A model generated the notes under the pieces. The model did not search any database, was not told where the DNA came from, and saw only the letters and a list, made by a program, of their open reading frames with translations. From NCBI GenBank assembly GCA_022393335.1, contig JAJEKB010000326.1, forward strand, positions 34,369 to 98,368: a stretch of 64,000 bases of DNA, read 5' to 3'. The stretch's first letter is position 1. Each line of letters opens with the position of its first letter. Source of the DNA: Macrotrachela quadricornifera. Lineage: Eukaryota; Rotifera; Eurotatoria; Philodinida; Philodinidae. Shown one piece after another: positions 53,501 through 64,000 of the stretch. The position numbers and the translations under genes were made by a program.

Positions 53501-54885
53501 AATGGTACAAATGAACAAAATGATTTTATTCAATTAGCTTCTTATGGTGATACAAATACAAATTTTACATCAATTGGTAGTATACCGATGCTTCATGCAA
53601 CTGGTGATGAATATATACGATGTATTAATATAAGAAAAAATATTATATTAAAAGCTAAAAGAAGATTACCACGAGCATTAAGTGATATTAATAGAAACCG
53701 ACCAATAACACGTCGAATAAATAGTCTTGATCGACAACAAATTAAAGATGCTAATAGTCATAGAGCACAAAGTGAAATAAAACCTACGAATAATAATAAT
53801 AATAATAATAATAATGTTGAAATTCATTATAATAATTTAATCATAGGAGTAACAAATGAAAATTTACCAAAAAAATCAAGAAATATATTTAAAAATGTTA
53901 ATAAATTACGTTGGGGTGGTAAACATGAACGACATAATTCAACTAAAACAATAACTCAACAACGTTATACTAATCAACATAGTAATTCACCCACACACGC
54001 ATCTGGACTTAATGACTTGCCCTCACCAACTGACGTTGTCAGTCTCGTGAGTAATACTATATTTTAATCATATACGTCATTTTATATATATATCTACTAA
54101 CATCTTCTTTCTTTTTTCATATATTATTTATGTTCTTAAAATAACAATAACAGTTTTCTTTTTATAGTACTCTTTATAAATATATCTTATCACATAGGTT
54201 AATATAACAGTTAGAATTTGAGAAGAAAAAAAATCTTAGTTTGACAATATATATTTAAATGATAGTTAATTATTTCTTTATAAATTAAATTCATATATAA
54301 TCAATTAGATAAATTTGTAATAATCATTTTTTGAAGGATGAACGTATACTTGAGCATGTTTAAAAACAAATAATGTAAGTTAAATAGCATAAAATAAAAT
54401 AATAATGGTGATAGAAAAACAAAACTATATATAATAATCTTTATTAATGAGAAACAAACGCTTTTAATAATGCTTTATACTAACTATAGTCTTTTTAACA
54501 GCCTGATGTTAATGATGTTGAATCGAATTCAGATGATGAAAATCCAGAATTAATTGAAGATGTTTGTCCAACAACACCTATATTAAATCGTCGAAAAAAA
54601 CTTCCACGTCGTGAAACAATTGATACAATACAAGGTCGACAATATACATCACGTCGAACACCATTTCAACATCTTCAAGCAATGTTTCGACCTATTCGAC
54701 AAAGAATTAAAACTCCTAGTGCTAGTGAACATGAACAAATTTCAATGGTTAATAAAAAACAAATATCAAAATTACGCCGAACATCAAGTACTGATGATAA
54801 TAATCAATTAAGAAAAAATGAAAATTCAATTGAACGACGAAAACAACATATTCAACAACGATCGGATACAGTAGCTATTGTGTAG
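50501..54885 (+). CDS. Ankyrin-repeat protein of unknown function, interrupted by an assembly gap
   Basis: Not recognised. Longest model: 50501-50533, 50681-50774, then 51521 into the gap at 52189, resuming 52600-53025, 53076-54046, 54502-54885. An alternative first exon at 51157-51220 joins the same 51521 acceptor in the same phase. The part before the gap ends with an ankyrin-like unit, KRGWLPLHYASYVGD. After the gap comes a roughly 250-residue region with no family I know (YMQVDYNFFESCGDPFADTL, YISCMTDSTIMMDTIFESFF, FACCVRRNAKIELDYLIKNH). The tail is basic and Asn/Ser/Arg-rich with an N run near 53790 and RRPRETIDT-like basic patches, ending SDTVAIV, a possible PDZ ligand. No membrane helix is visible in the sequenced parts. 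It lies 660 bp upstream of a TRPA-like gene, also with ankyrin repeats. Confidence 0.7.
51157..51220 (+). other. Alternative first coding exon of the ankyrin protein
   Basis: ATG at 51157 opens MTTNLRLHASAEDVSKDYLTP and ends at a GTAAGT donor in phase 1, matching the 51521 acceptor. The pair 50501-50533 plus 50681-50774 (MLPIGQIDNSH then KQSFKENRKGVLIYRKK) ends in the same phase and could replace it. Confidence 0.5.
52189..52588. other. Assembly gap of 400 N
   Basis: Falls within the ankyrin coding exon. The last codons before it read an ankyrin repeat, and an acceptor (TTTTTTAACAG) appears 11 bp after it, so both missing repeats and at least one intron boundary are hidden. Confidence 1.
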
Positions 54886-55548
54886 TTTATCTCTTCCTTT
54901 TTTTTTTTGCTTTTTTCTTTTGTTAGATATGTATAATGATACATCCTTTTTTTTCAATAATAATAATAAATAGAAATAAACCGAAAAATTCTAGAATTTT
55001 TCTTGACATCATTAAGAATAAAATAAAAAAAAAACGATTGATAAGGATGATGACAGATACTAATGTCAAAGCGTATCACTGATATATAAATCTACAATAT
55101 CTTTCAACAACTTACTTATTATTCTCTCTATTACGAAAAAGAAAAAGAATCTATTTATTTCATATAAATTTCTCGTCATTTGCTAAAACAAACTAATACG
55201 AGTATTTTAACATTGATCAATTTGCTAATATACAACTTCATATAATATATATAAAAGGTAAATTATTAACGCTGTATGATATGATTGATAGAGAGTAGAT
55301 TTTGATAGTTCGCTCTAAAGGATAATAACGATAAAAAATAAAATATGTAATTTATACAGAAGAACCGAAAAAAACAAGATGACTCGGTTCTTTTTTTCTC
55401 ACTCATGCCATCCATTATATTCTCAAAATAAATGCATAAAAAATGAGAAAAGAATACGGAAGAATTTGGTAACTCAATACATATATGTTCGATTTCTTTG
55501 AATAGACCTATTAAATCATTTTAATCTTTTTTAAAAACAAAAAGAAAA
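54886..55548. other. Spacer between the two ankyrin genes
   Basis: AT-rich, with poly-T after the stop and AATAAA-like hexamers near 54965-54985. It must hold the 3' UTR of the first gene and the promoter of the TRPA-like gene. No repeat seen. Confidence 0.45.
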
Positions 55549-58500
55549 ATGATGACTGATCATCACCAAGATTCCATAAGACGTAGTGTAAGTATTTATA
55601 TAAGTCCAATGAAAGACAATTGATCAATTAATAGCAACTAAATTCTTCGTTATAATTATATTACAATAAAATAAAATCTTTTTTTTTTTATTTATTTTAT
55701 AAATATCAGATTGTGATGCCAACTCAAGTTTTTATCATTCCATCAAAATCACCAGCAGCACATAAACCATTACAAGTATCATTTAGTGATAAACCATTAC
55801 GAATATTATTTAATAAAAGTTCCCTAAGAACACAATCAGAACCAAATTCTCCATTTAATGATGAAATAAAATATTCAAGTGATAATAAATTCTCAACAAG
55901 TAGAGCACATACTTATATGCGTATAAATCCACCGGAACTTATATTTGATAGTTTATTTGATTGGGATGAAGAAGATCGACATTTTGGTCATCATCCATCA
56001 TCTAATTATTCTAAACGTTTAAAATATCGAGAATTACTTCCTCGTATTCAAGAAAATGAAACACATTATGGAGTTATATCTGCTGTTGCTTCAGCTCCAA
56101 TTATTGAACCACCTTCTAATTTATCAACATCAAATATAAATGATAATCCATTGACATCAAAACATGAAGGAAGTACAGATTCAAATGAACTTCAAGGACA
56201 AACTTTACTTCATTTAGCAGCTAAACTTGGACATGAAGAAATCATGAGATTATTAATTAATGAAACATCACAAGCTAATTTATTATTAAATTCACGTGGT
56301 CAAACACCATTACATTGTGCTATTGAATCTGGTTCAACATCAACAGCAACATTATTAATGGAACAAGATCCTTTATCATTAATATATAAAGATAATATTG
56401 GTTCAAGTGTATTTCATTATGCAACAGAAAAATGTAATGATATTGTTTTAAATAGAGCAATTTCATTACTTAAACGACTTAGTTCAAGTGCAGCTCGCCT
56501 TACTGTAAGTTTATATTAATATATCTAAGATGTTCATAAAGTTTTCGAACTGATTTAATTTAAAACTAATAATAAGCATTACTTTATTATTCTAGAGTAC
56601 TCCTTAAACACTTTTAGCCAATGAAAAATTTTTAGCATTATTCATTGATGAAATTTCTTCCTCTTCTAGAAGATTATGTTTCATTTAATATTTATGAATG
56701 AATAATGACAATTTACAATAATCGATTCTCTTTTGTTCACTACAGGTTTTGAATGAGTTCATTGTTGTAGAGATAATTATTATACATCAATAATAATTTA
56801 GATATGAATAACAGAACTACTAAAACTTTTAGAAGCCTGATACCCAAAGACAGTCGAATTGTACTTTAATAAACAGCGAATATTAGTTGCATTTGATATA
56901 ATCAGCTATATCACTTAAAGCCAATTCAATAAAATATCATACCCTCGAACTTAATGTCAACAACATATCAACCGTGTGTAGGATGGTCATTAATAATTAG
57001 TTATTCGCTCTAAAAATAACAAGTCTATTCAAACATCATAGCATGTGACAAAGCTTTATCATTATACTCTGTCACTATATAATTATAGATACTGAGTAGC
57101 AACTTAACCTTCAAAACATACAACTTTACTCAAACCTTTCATTTTCTATTAGTATAGTTGAAATGATCTAAACCATATTTCTATTTGTAGAGAGAGAGAC
57201 CTTTATAAACTATATGTGTACAAACAATAATACAAATATAGCAGTACTTGTTATTGTTTTTAAATTAAACCAATTTTGAAAATCTTTTAAATATCCAATG
57301 TATTTATTTTTTATATGTAATATTTTTATTAGGCATTGCAACGACTTATAGAAAAAAATAGTAATGGTAAAACACCATTTGTTATTGCAATTGAAAAAGG
57401 TTCATTAAAATGTGTTAAATACATATTAACCAGTAAATGGTTATATCGAAATATTGATATAGAAGATTTTATTAATGCTGATTCATTAAAAACAACAATT
57501 GATAAAGATCAAGTAGATATTGCATCATTTTTTGTATCAGATCCACGACGTTTTGAAGCTATTATACAAATAAGAATTATTGCTAATGATCGTATTTATA
57601 ATGTACTTGAATATTCAATTGCATTGAAAAAACCTGATTTTGTACGAATATTTATTAGTGTAAAAATTCCTCCTGAAGAACGCGAACTTTATCGATCATA
57701 TAAATATTTTTTAAAACATTATAATCTTCCTTATTCAGGTTCAAATTATGATCAAACACCTATACAACGAATGTTAACTATGGTATATAAAGATAAATTT
57801 ATTTAAATAATGTAGATATCTAAATATTACTCTTCTTTTACAAATCTCAACTATTAGTTTTTGAATAATTTTTGATGATTTCGCACTGTTGAATTCAGTG
57901 TTTAAATAATCGACATGGAGAATGTCTATCTCTGTATGAGGTTTATTAGAACCATAGAAGTTTTTTATGATAGATCTCTAATTGATATATTTTCGTGAAT
58001 CTTCATAGAGATTTTGACTCAAATTACATCAAAAATTAGTTGGAAGACTCTTGTACTTGTATCAAAATCTTAATTTAAAGTTTTATTGTACTCAAGACAA
58101 TAGCAGAAAGAACTAAAACGAGAACCCTTTGAACTAAATTTTTATGTAATTTGAAATTAGGTCTCAATGAAAATCATCAAAACTTCTTCAAAAAACGGTG
58201 ATTAACATTTTAACAGAATTCCAACAACGATACGTAGTTAAAAAAAGATTCAGACTAAGCCGATGTAACATATTAATGAAACAAGAATGATTTCACTATT
58301 TTTTTTTCAGTACCTAGAATCTAAGAAATCTTAACAAAATAGTAGAAATTTTCGATCGAATTTTATTTTATTTTATTTTATTTTATTTTAAATAGACAGA
58401 AATGGTTCCATTAGTTCCATTATTACTTGAACAATTTATTAATGAAGATGGTATTGATTTATCAGTTGTGGATGATTGTTTACGAGCACGTCCATCAGCT

Positions 58501-60527
58501 AATCGATGTATATTTGGTCAATCAAAACGATTTGCATCATCAGATTGGCTTAAACAACATCCATTATCATTAATTGCTGAAGCAAATCATGCACCAGTTT
58601 ATGATCATGATGTTGTTAAAATATGTGTGGATTTAAAATTTCATTTATTTGCAAATTTTTTATATTTTCTCACATTATGTGCACAAATTATATTTGTTTT
58701 TCTTTATACGGGTGTTGCTCTTGCTTCTCCAACACCACCACGTTCGTATTATGATACATCAAATTATACTTGTAAACAATTATGTCAAACATTAATATCA
58801 GATCCATTTGATCCTCTACCAGGAAATGGTTTACTTCGTAAGATTCTTATTTCATTTATTAAAATAACAAAATTTATATGTATATATTTAGGATTTTTAC
58901 GTTTTATGTTATTATTTTGTTCATGTATTGCATTATTGAAAGAATTTTTTCAATTATTAAGTCAACGTGAAAAATATTTTCGGGATATGTTTATAAATTG
59001 TCTTGAAATTCAAACATATACATGTGCTATATTATTTTCAATTGATCTTAATCATTGTACACAACATACTGGTCTTCGATGTAAATGGCAATGGGAAAGT
59101 GGTGCATTAGGTATAGCTAGTGTATGGACATTATTATTATTTGTATGTATGAATTCATTAAAAATTGGTAAATATGGACTTTTATTTGTTAGTGTATTTT
59201 TAACATTTCTTAAATTTTGCCTTATTTATGTATTTATATGGATTGGATATATAATTGCATTTCATATGTTATTTATACATAAAAAACCACAATTTACATA
59301 TATATTTTATTCAATATCGAAAACATTAGCTATGCTTACAGGTGAATACGATTTTGATGATTTATTTTTTCCAAATGGAACAGTTTTACATGGTAGTAAT
59401 GGAGCAATGATACTTTATTCAATATTTGTATTTACAATGAATATTGTTATTATGAATATTATGGTAATTATTTAACATCATTTTTTTCTAATGTTAAGAA
59501 GAAATTTAAAAAAAAAGATATTGATTTAAATAGAGATACTTAAAAATGTTGTCTTTCGACAGGGTATCTCAATTTTTAGTTTTTTAAAAATTAGCTTTTT
59601 GACTAAAACCTGTTTTACGTTAAATAGAATATTTTAAAAATAACCGCTTGAGTTAATTAAATTCGATAATTATAAGAGATTTTTTGGAAAAGGTGAAATA
59701 AGTTCTTTTCTTATTTCATTATCAAAGTGATAAGATGCAAAAATTGATTTTTTTTGAATAGCATCCTAAATCCGTAATTTTCCGATCGAAACTAATAATT
59801 TACCAGTCAGTAAGTATGATAATCATTAGAATCTCTTGAAGATGTAACCATTTTTTGCTTACCTTGATATAGTCTATCAAATGAGTTAAAAGAGAAATGA
59901 ATACTTTCTTCTCTAATTAATTGAAAACTTCCTACAACTATTTCATGAAATTTGTTCGATATAAATTTTATAGTTTTTTTTTTATGATTAATGATATTTC
60001 CTTAGGTTGGTCTTGCTGTAGCTGATGTAAAAAGTTTTCGTTTAAATGCTAAACGTGAACATTTACGTGCACGTATTGAAACATGTCTTGGTTTACAAGC
60101 AAAATTTGGTCTTTTATGTGAAACATGTTCTCGAATAGTATTTGCTTTATCAAAACATGCATATTTTACAAGTTTTCATATGCGAAGTTTAAGAGAATAT
60201 TATTTATGGAAATTAGAATTATGTACAATACATGTTGATTTACCTAAATCAACTTATGATAATCGTACAGGATCAATTTATAATACAAAACATCATCAAA
60301 CAAGAGAATATGTTACATGTGAAGTTGGATATTATAGACATCATATTGAACGTGCAGGTGAACCATTATTACAAGAAAATGAAAATATACGTTTAATGCA
60401 TAAAACCGATGAATTACGAGATGTTTTTGAAAGAGCTAATGCACATATAGATCATGAATTAAGAAAATTAACTATTTCTCTTCAATCAGATTTTGATGAA
60501 ATTAAAAGAAAATTAGTTGAAAGTTAA
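55549..60527 (+). CDS. TRPA-like cation channel with ankyrin repeats
   Basis: Six-helix cation channel of the TRPA group, 957 residues in five exons: 55549-55587, 55710-56504, 57333-57782, 58396-59463, 60006-60527. The cytoplasmic N-terminus has four or so ankyrin repeats (GQTLLHLAAKLGHEEIMRLL, GQTPLHCAIESGSTSTATLL, GKTPFVIAIEKGSLKCVKYI), far fewer than the roughly 16 of TRPA1. The S1-S6 helices span 58615-59475 and 60006-60020. S4-S5 has WESGALGIASVWTLLLFVC, the pore helix and filter read KTLAMLTGEYDFDDLF, and S6 runs into MNIMVGLAVADV, the counterpart of the TRPA VGLAVGDI. The filter TGE resembles insect pyrexia/painless-type TRPAs more than the GD of TRPA1; that comparison is from memory. 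The C-terminus ends in a predicted coiled coil (RDVFERANAHIDHELRKL). Confidence 0.88.
56505..57332. other. Long intron 3 of the TRPA-like gene
   Basis: AT-rich intron of 828 bp with no feature I can support. The next intron (57783-58395) is also long and ends in a pentanucleotide repeat. Confidence 0.5.
58361..58390. repeat. (TTTTA)6 pentanucleotide repeat at a splice acceptor
   Basis: Six perfect TTTTA units end 5 bp before the AG of the acceptor for the channel exon (58396) and serve as its pyrimidine tract. Length changes here could alter splicing strength. Confidence 0.85.
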
Positions 60528-62048
60528 ATATTTATATTCAAACAGATTTTTATTCTAATACGATATTATATGTACATATTGTTTATCAAAAGAAAAAGAA
60601 TAATAAATGAATAATAATATTAATTAATGATTTAATAGATAAGAAAATAAATGCTTTGTTATAATTTAGAAAAATTTAGATGATTAGATTTTATGAAGAT
60701 TACGTTTAAAGACGATTTTTCATCGATAGAAAAAGAAGAAAAGAATTAGTACAGATATTCATGAAAATTGGTAGAAGGATCAGTTTAACTTATAATTAAC
60801 ATCTTTAATATAGTTTAGTTATTTATTTATGCGAAAGAGAAAATGTCAAAATCAATTGAAATGCTCAACAACAACCGAAATCACCTGTAACTGATGCAAT
60901 TCAAAAAATGCCTTAATAAATTTAATAAACAATATAAAAAATAGAACAATAAATGTTAAAGAATTATTATATGGTTTATCATTAATGGTTACAAAACAAA
61001 ATATTTTTTAATATTTAACATTATACTACGTTAATTTACTGATTTAATAGTTTTTTATTATAGTTAGTATTTATTATTAGTGTACCTATATTTTTCTTTA
61101 TTAAATTACATAAAAGTTATACTTTTACGATTGAGTATATGAATGTAAATGACCTTCAATATTTTTTCTTTCAGTCAAATCATCACATGCCAATCATTTC
61201 TTATTCGAATAAATAAATACATGTTAAAACCTTAATAATTCAAAATTGACTTTTAGATTCATTAAAAATGTGAAGTGGTTTGACGGTACTTGAGACACTA
61301 TAGAATAATCATTATATTATATTGAGTTTATTAAATCCTTGATATTAAATATATCAAGATTAGAAGATTTTATTGATACGAAGATGCAATAAATCTTGAA
61401 TAGAATTTGATTTTGCTTTTGAATCAAATCTATATAAATAGTCACAATTTTGTAACTGTTACTGATTCACACGCTATTTATATTATTATTGTTCAGGAAT
61501 AAACCCAAATTTAAATAGTAAGACATTTAAAATATATTTTTGTATATACCACTATCAACGTTAAATACAAAATCTAAAAATTTCAAAAACTGTTACATTT
61601 GCATTGTTAACTACAATGCATAAGAAAAAAAGAAATCGTCATTCATCTTGTTTCGAAACACGATATTATTTATTTTTTAATATGATATGATGAGAATAAA
61701 TATTAGTATCATTTTCTTACTCTTTTATGCCTTACAATAGTCAATAGATTAAAAATTTTACAAATAACTTTTCTATCAAATTACCACTATTATTAACGTA
61801 TATTTCTATTGACAAGAAAATGACATTTTGTCTATAAAAAACACATCCTTGAAATTTATTTTTTTTATATATCGATTAATAACAAAAAAACCTTTGTAAA
61901 ACAAAAGAGAAGTTATAAAAACATAATATCATTGCCTGATATTATAGAATTGTATAAAGCTGTAATTATAAAAAAACAAACACACACACAGAAATACAGA
62001 TCATTTTTCTATTTTTATTTACATAATAATTTGTATATGATTATCTTC
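60528..62048. other. Spacer between convergent TRPA-like and claudin-like genes
   Basis: AT-rich. Candidate AATAAA hexamers for the TRPA-like gene occur near 60600. A short ACAC run lies near 61980-61990. No gene supported. Confidence 0.45.
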
Positions 62049-63721
62049 TTAATAATAAGAAGGATTACCAGTATATCGTACTGGAGAACTAGGTCCTGGT
62101 AATTTTGGATGTTGTCTTACTGCAAAGACATCACTTGGATCAATAGTAGAAAAATGATCAAAACCTGTATAAAAATGTAATACACGTGGTTCTTCTCTTT
62201 GTTCAATTGGTCGGTCAGGTGGATTTAATCGAGTTGGTCGATAAATTCCACGTTGAATATAATCATTAACCGATTCACTAGTATAATTCATTGGATTTGT
62301 TCTTGTTTGATGCCAATGTGATGATTGATAAGGATATGATGATACTGGTTGTTGAGGATATCGTTGTTGTGGTGGTATTGATGTCATTGATGGAGATGTT
62401 AAAATATCAGGATTTCGATATGGATTTGAAGTTTGTTGTTGTTGTTGTTGAATAGGTGGATTTCTATATTGATTATTTGGTACAGATGTATAAGGTGTTA
62501 ACATTTGATGATTAGGATTCGTTATATAATCAATATTAGAATTATTATTATTATTAGCTGTTCGTGTTGGAAAATATTGATGTGGATGAAGTACTTGTGG
62601 ATAATCATAAGTTTTCATTCGTTTTTTATTATTATTTTGTCTAACCACAACATATGTCGATGGATTTAATATTCCTGGATAATTATTAATATCAACAAAT
62701 GGTTCATTAATATTACCATCTCTATCATTTCTTTATACAAAAAAAAATCAAATTTCAAAAAATTAAATAAAATAAACATACTTGTCAGGTTTTTTTAAAA
62801 GTATATCATAAATTGTTAAAAGTAAAGCACCAATAACTGCAAGTATAACAGCAACAAGATTAACATAAAAACACCAATCAAGAGAACGTGGTTCTGTTGA
62901 TACATTATAAACAGAAAAACCAAAAACAAATAATCCTGCTATACCAACACTTGCTATTTAAATAAACATTTTTGAAATTTTTTTTTTTAATAAATATTTA
63001 AATAAATTCTTACCTGCTGGCCATGCACAAAATACTGCTAAAATTGCTAAATAATAATGAATACTTTTTTTAAATAGATAACAAATACAAGATATAAAAG
63101 CAATAATTAATGTTGGTGTTATTAAAAATAAAAAGACAATTTCAAGTGCTTGCCACGCATTAATACCGACTAAATTTTAAATAGAAGAAAAAAAAATATT
63201 TTTTATAATTTTAATATTGTAATAACCTCTAGCTTGACTAAGTCGTTGTTCAATATATAAACTATAAGATCCATTAGTTGAAAACCAACTATCACATGTT
63301 TGATTAGAAAAAAAACATAAACGCCAAAGTCCATAATGATTCGTAGAATTTGGAGTAAAACTATCCGAAAACCATGAATGTTCAACAGCAAAGACAATAA
63401 TTAAAGCTGCAACACTTAATGTAAGAAAAATAATAGCTACAATAAGACACCAAATAATTTTTAATCGCTAAAAAAGAAACGAAATTTTTTGTCATAAGCG
63501 ATTATTTTTGATGTAGTTAAATTCGAAAAAAAAAAAAACTTCAAACCAAAAAAAGACTACTCTAATGAGAAGCTATTGCTAACATAAATATAATTCACAT
63601 AATACAAATAAAAAAAACACACACATAGATCAAGGATCTTTTTATTCCTTACCCGATTAGGACGATGTTGTACAGTTGATGGCCAAGTGTTCATTGGTAA
63701 ATTTTGATCATTATAAAACAT
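62049..63721 (-). CDS. Claudin/PMP22-like tetraspan membrane protein with long polar tail
   Basis: Four-helix protein of the claudin/PMP22/EMP group, 439 residues in five exons: 63653-63721, 63227-63467, 63014-63169, 62782-62953, 62049-62730. TM1 is IIWCLIVAIIFLTLSVAALI. The first extracellular loop has the family signature GLWRLCFF..QTC plus N-glycosylation sites (NST, NQT, NGS). TM2 is EIVFLFLITPTLIIAFISCI, TM3 about SVGIAGLFVFGFSVY, and TM4 FYVNLVAVILAVIGALLLTI. The cytoplasmic tail of about 220 residues is rich in Pro, Gln, Asn and Tyr (a QQQQQQ run near 62440) and ends GNPSYY; typical claudin tails are under 60 residues. Whether it forms junctions or acts as a channel subunit is not decidable. 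Confidence 0.8.
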
Positions 63722-64000
63722 TATTTTATAGATTATTCATAGTTAATATTTATTGTTGTATTTGATTAAAAAAACAAAAGTTAAAAGATCTTTGTTGGTT
63801 ATTCTTATTCGAAAAAATCATATTCATCCACCTTCTTTTTTTTTTTCTTTCCTAAATAAAACATTGAAGTTTTTTTTTGACTGTTTAAAAACAATAAAGG
63901 TAGCCTCTTAAAAATATAAAAGTTTAATGGTTACTTAAGCAAAAAAATACCTTTTTCTCTTTCTTTTTTTCTCTTAACATACAATAACCAATATAAATAT
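63722..64000. other. Upstream of the claudin-like gene
   Basis: Poly-A and poly-T rich; probably its 5' UTR and promoter. Nothing else seen before the window ends. Confidence 0.4.

Noticed and set aside
51157..60527. A single giant gene joining the ankyrin protein to the TRPA-like channel
   Set aside because: A stop at 54883-54885 in a well-defined last exon, followed by poly-T and poly(A)-like hexamers and a new start at 55549, argues for two genes.

Overview
This is nuclear DNA from an animal. It is very AT-rich and holds ten protein-coding genes, all split by introns, plus one dead transposon gene. Most introns are 45-70 bp, start GT and end in a T-rich TTTAG-type acceptor; a minority run 0.3-1.5 kb and carry repeats. 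The gene set (PLEKHG5-like RhoGEF, Cdc42, UBR1/2-type N-recognin, peroxisomal phytanoyl-CoA hydroxylase, sidekick, TRPA-like channel, claudin-like protein) is metazoan. Compact AT-rich genes, short introns and many small decayed transposons would fit a bdelloid rotifer or a similar small invertebrate; that placement is inference. Gene models were built by hand from splice sites, reading phase and protein similarity known from memory; no search was run.

Layout: 583-11497 (+) RhoGEF of the PLEKHG5 type. 13001-13456 (+) secreted ten-cysteine Ly6/uPAR (LU) protein. 14785-15038 (+) potato-inhibitor-I/eglin-type serine protease inhibitor. 15499-16469 (-) Cdc42. 17040-20136 (-) degenerate hAT-type (ZMYM1/DUF4371-like) transposase. 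22248-32100 (+) UBR1/UBR2 E3 ubiquitin ligase in 28 exons. 33206-34514 (-) phytanoyl-CoA 2-hydroxylase with an apparent PTS2 signal. 36068-46719 (+) sidekick with 6 Ig and 13 fibronectin-III domains. 47727-48842 (+) zinc-free-looking MDR oxidoreductase. 50501-54885 (+) unrecognised ankyrin-containing protein, with two possible sets of first exons and a 400-base assembly gap inside an exon. 55549-60527 (+) TRPA-like channel. 62049-63721 (-) claudin/PMP22-like four-helix protein with a long polar tail.

The genes are ordinary chromosomal neighbours, not an operon. Two have obvious functional kinship: the RhoGEF (Rho-family activation) and Cdc42 (a Rho-family GTPase), although known PLEKHG5 acts on RhoA. 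Sidekick, the claudin-like protein and the RhoGEF with its PDZ-ligand tail all point to cell-cell junction biology, but nothing shows they work together here.

The most distinctive non-coding signals are small foldback or MITE-like elements: a TTAA-flanked piggyBac-like element, a TA-flanked Tc1/mariner-like hairpin, a hairpin with two 119-bp arms, a family of GTGTGAAC-ended inverted repeats, and an IR-ended element in a UBR intron. A short GC-rich island at 32841-32996 looks unlike everything around it and I could not identify it. I found no rRNA, tRNA or CRISPR.
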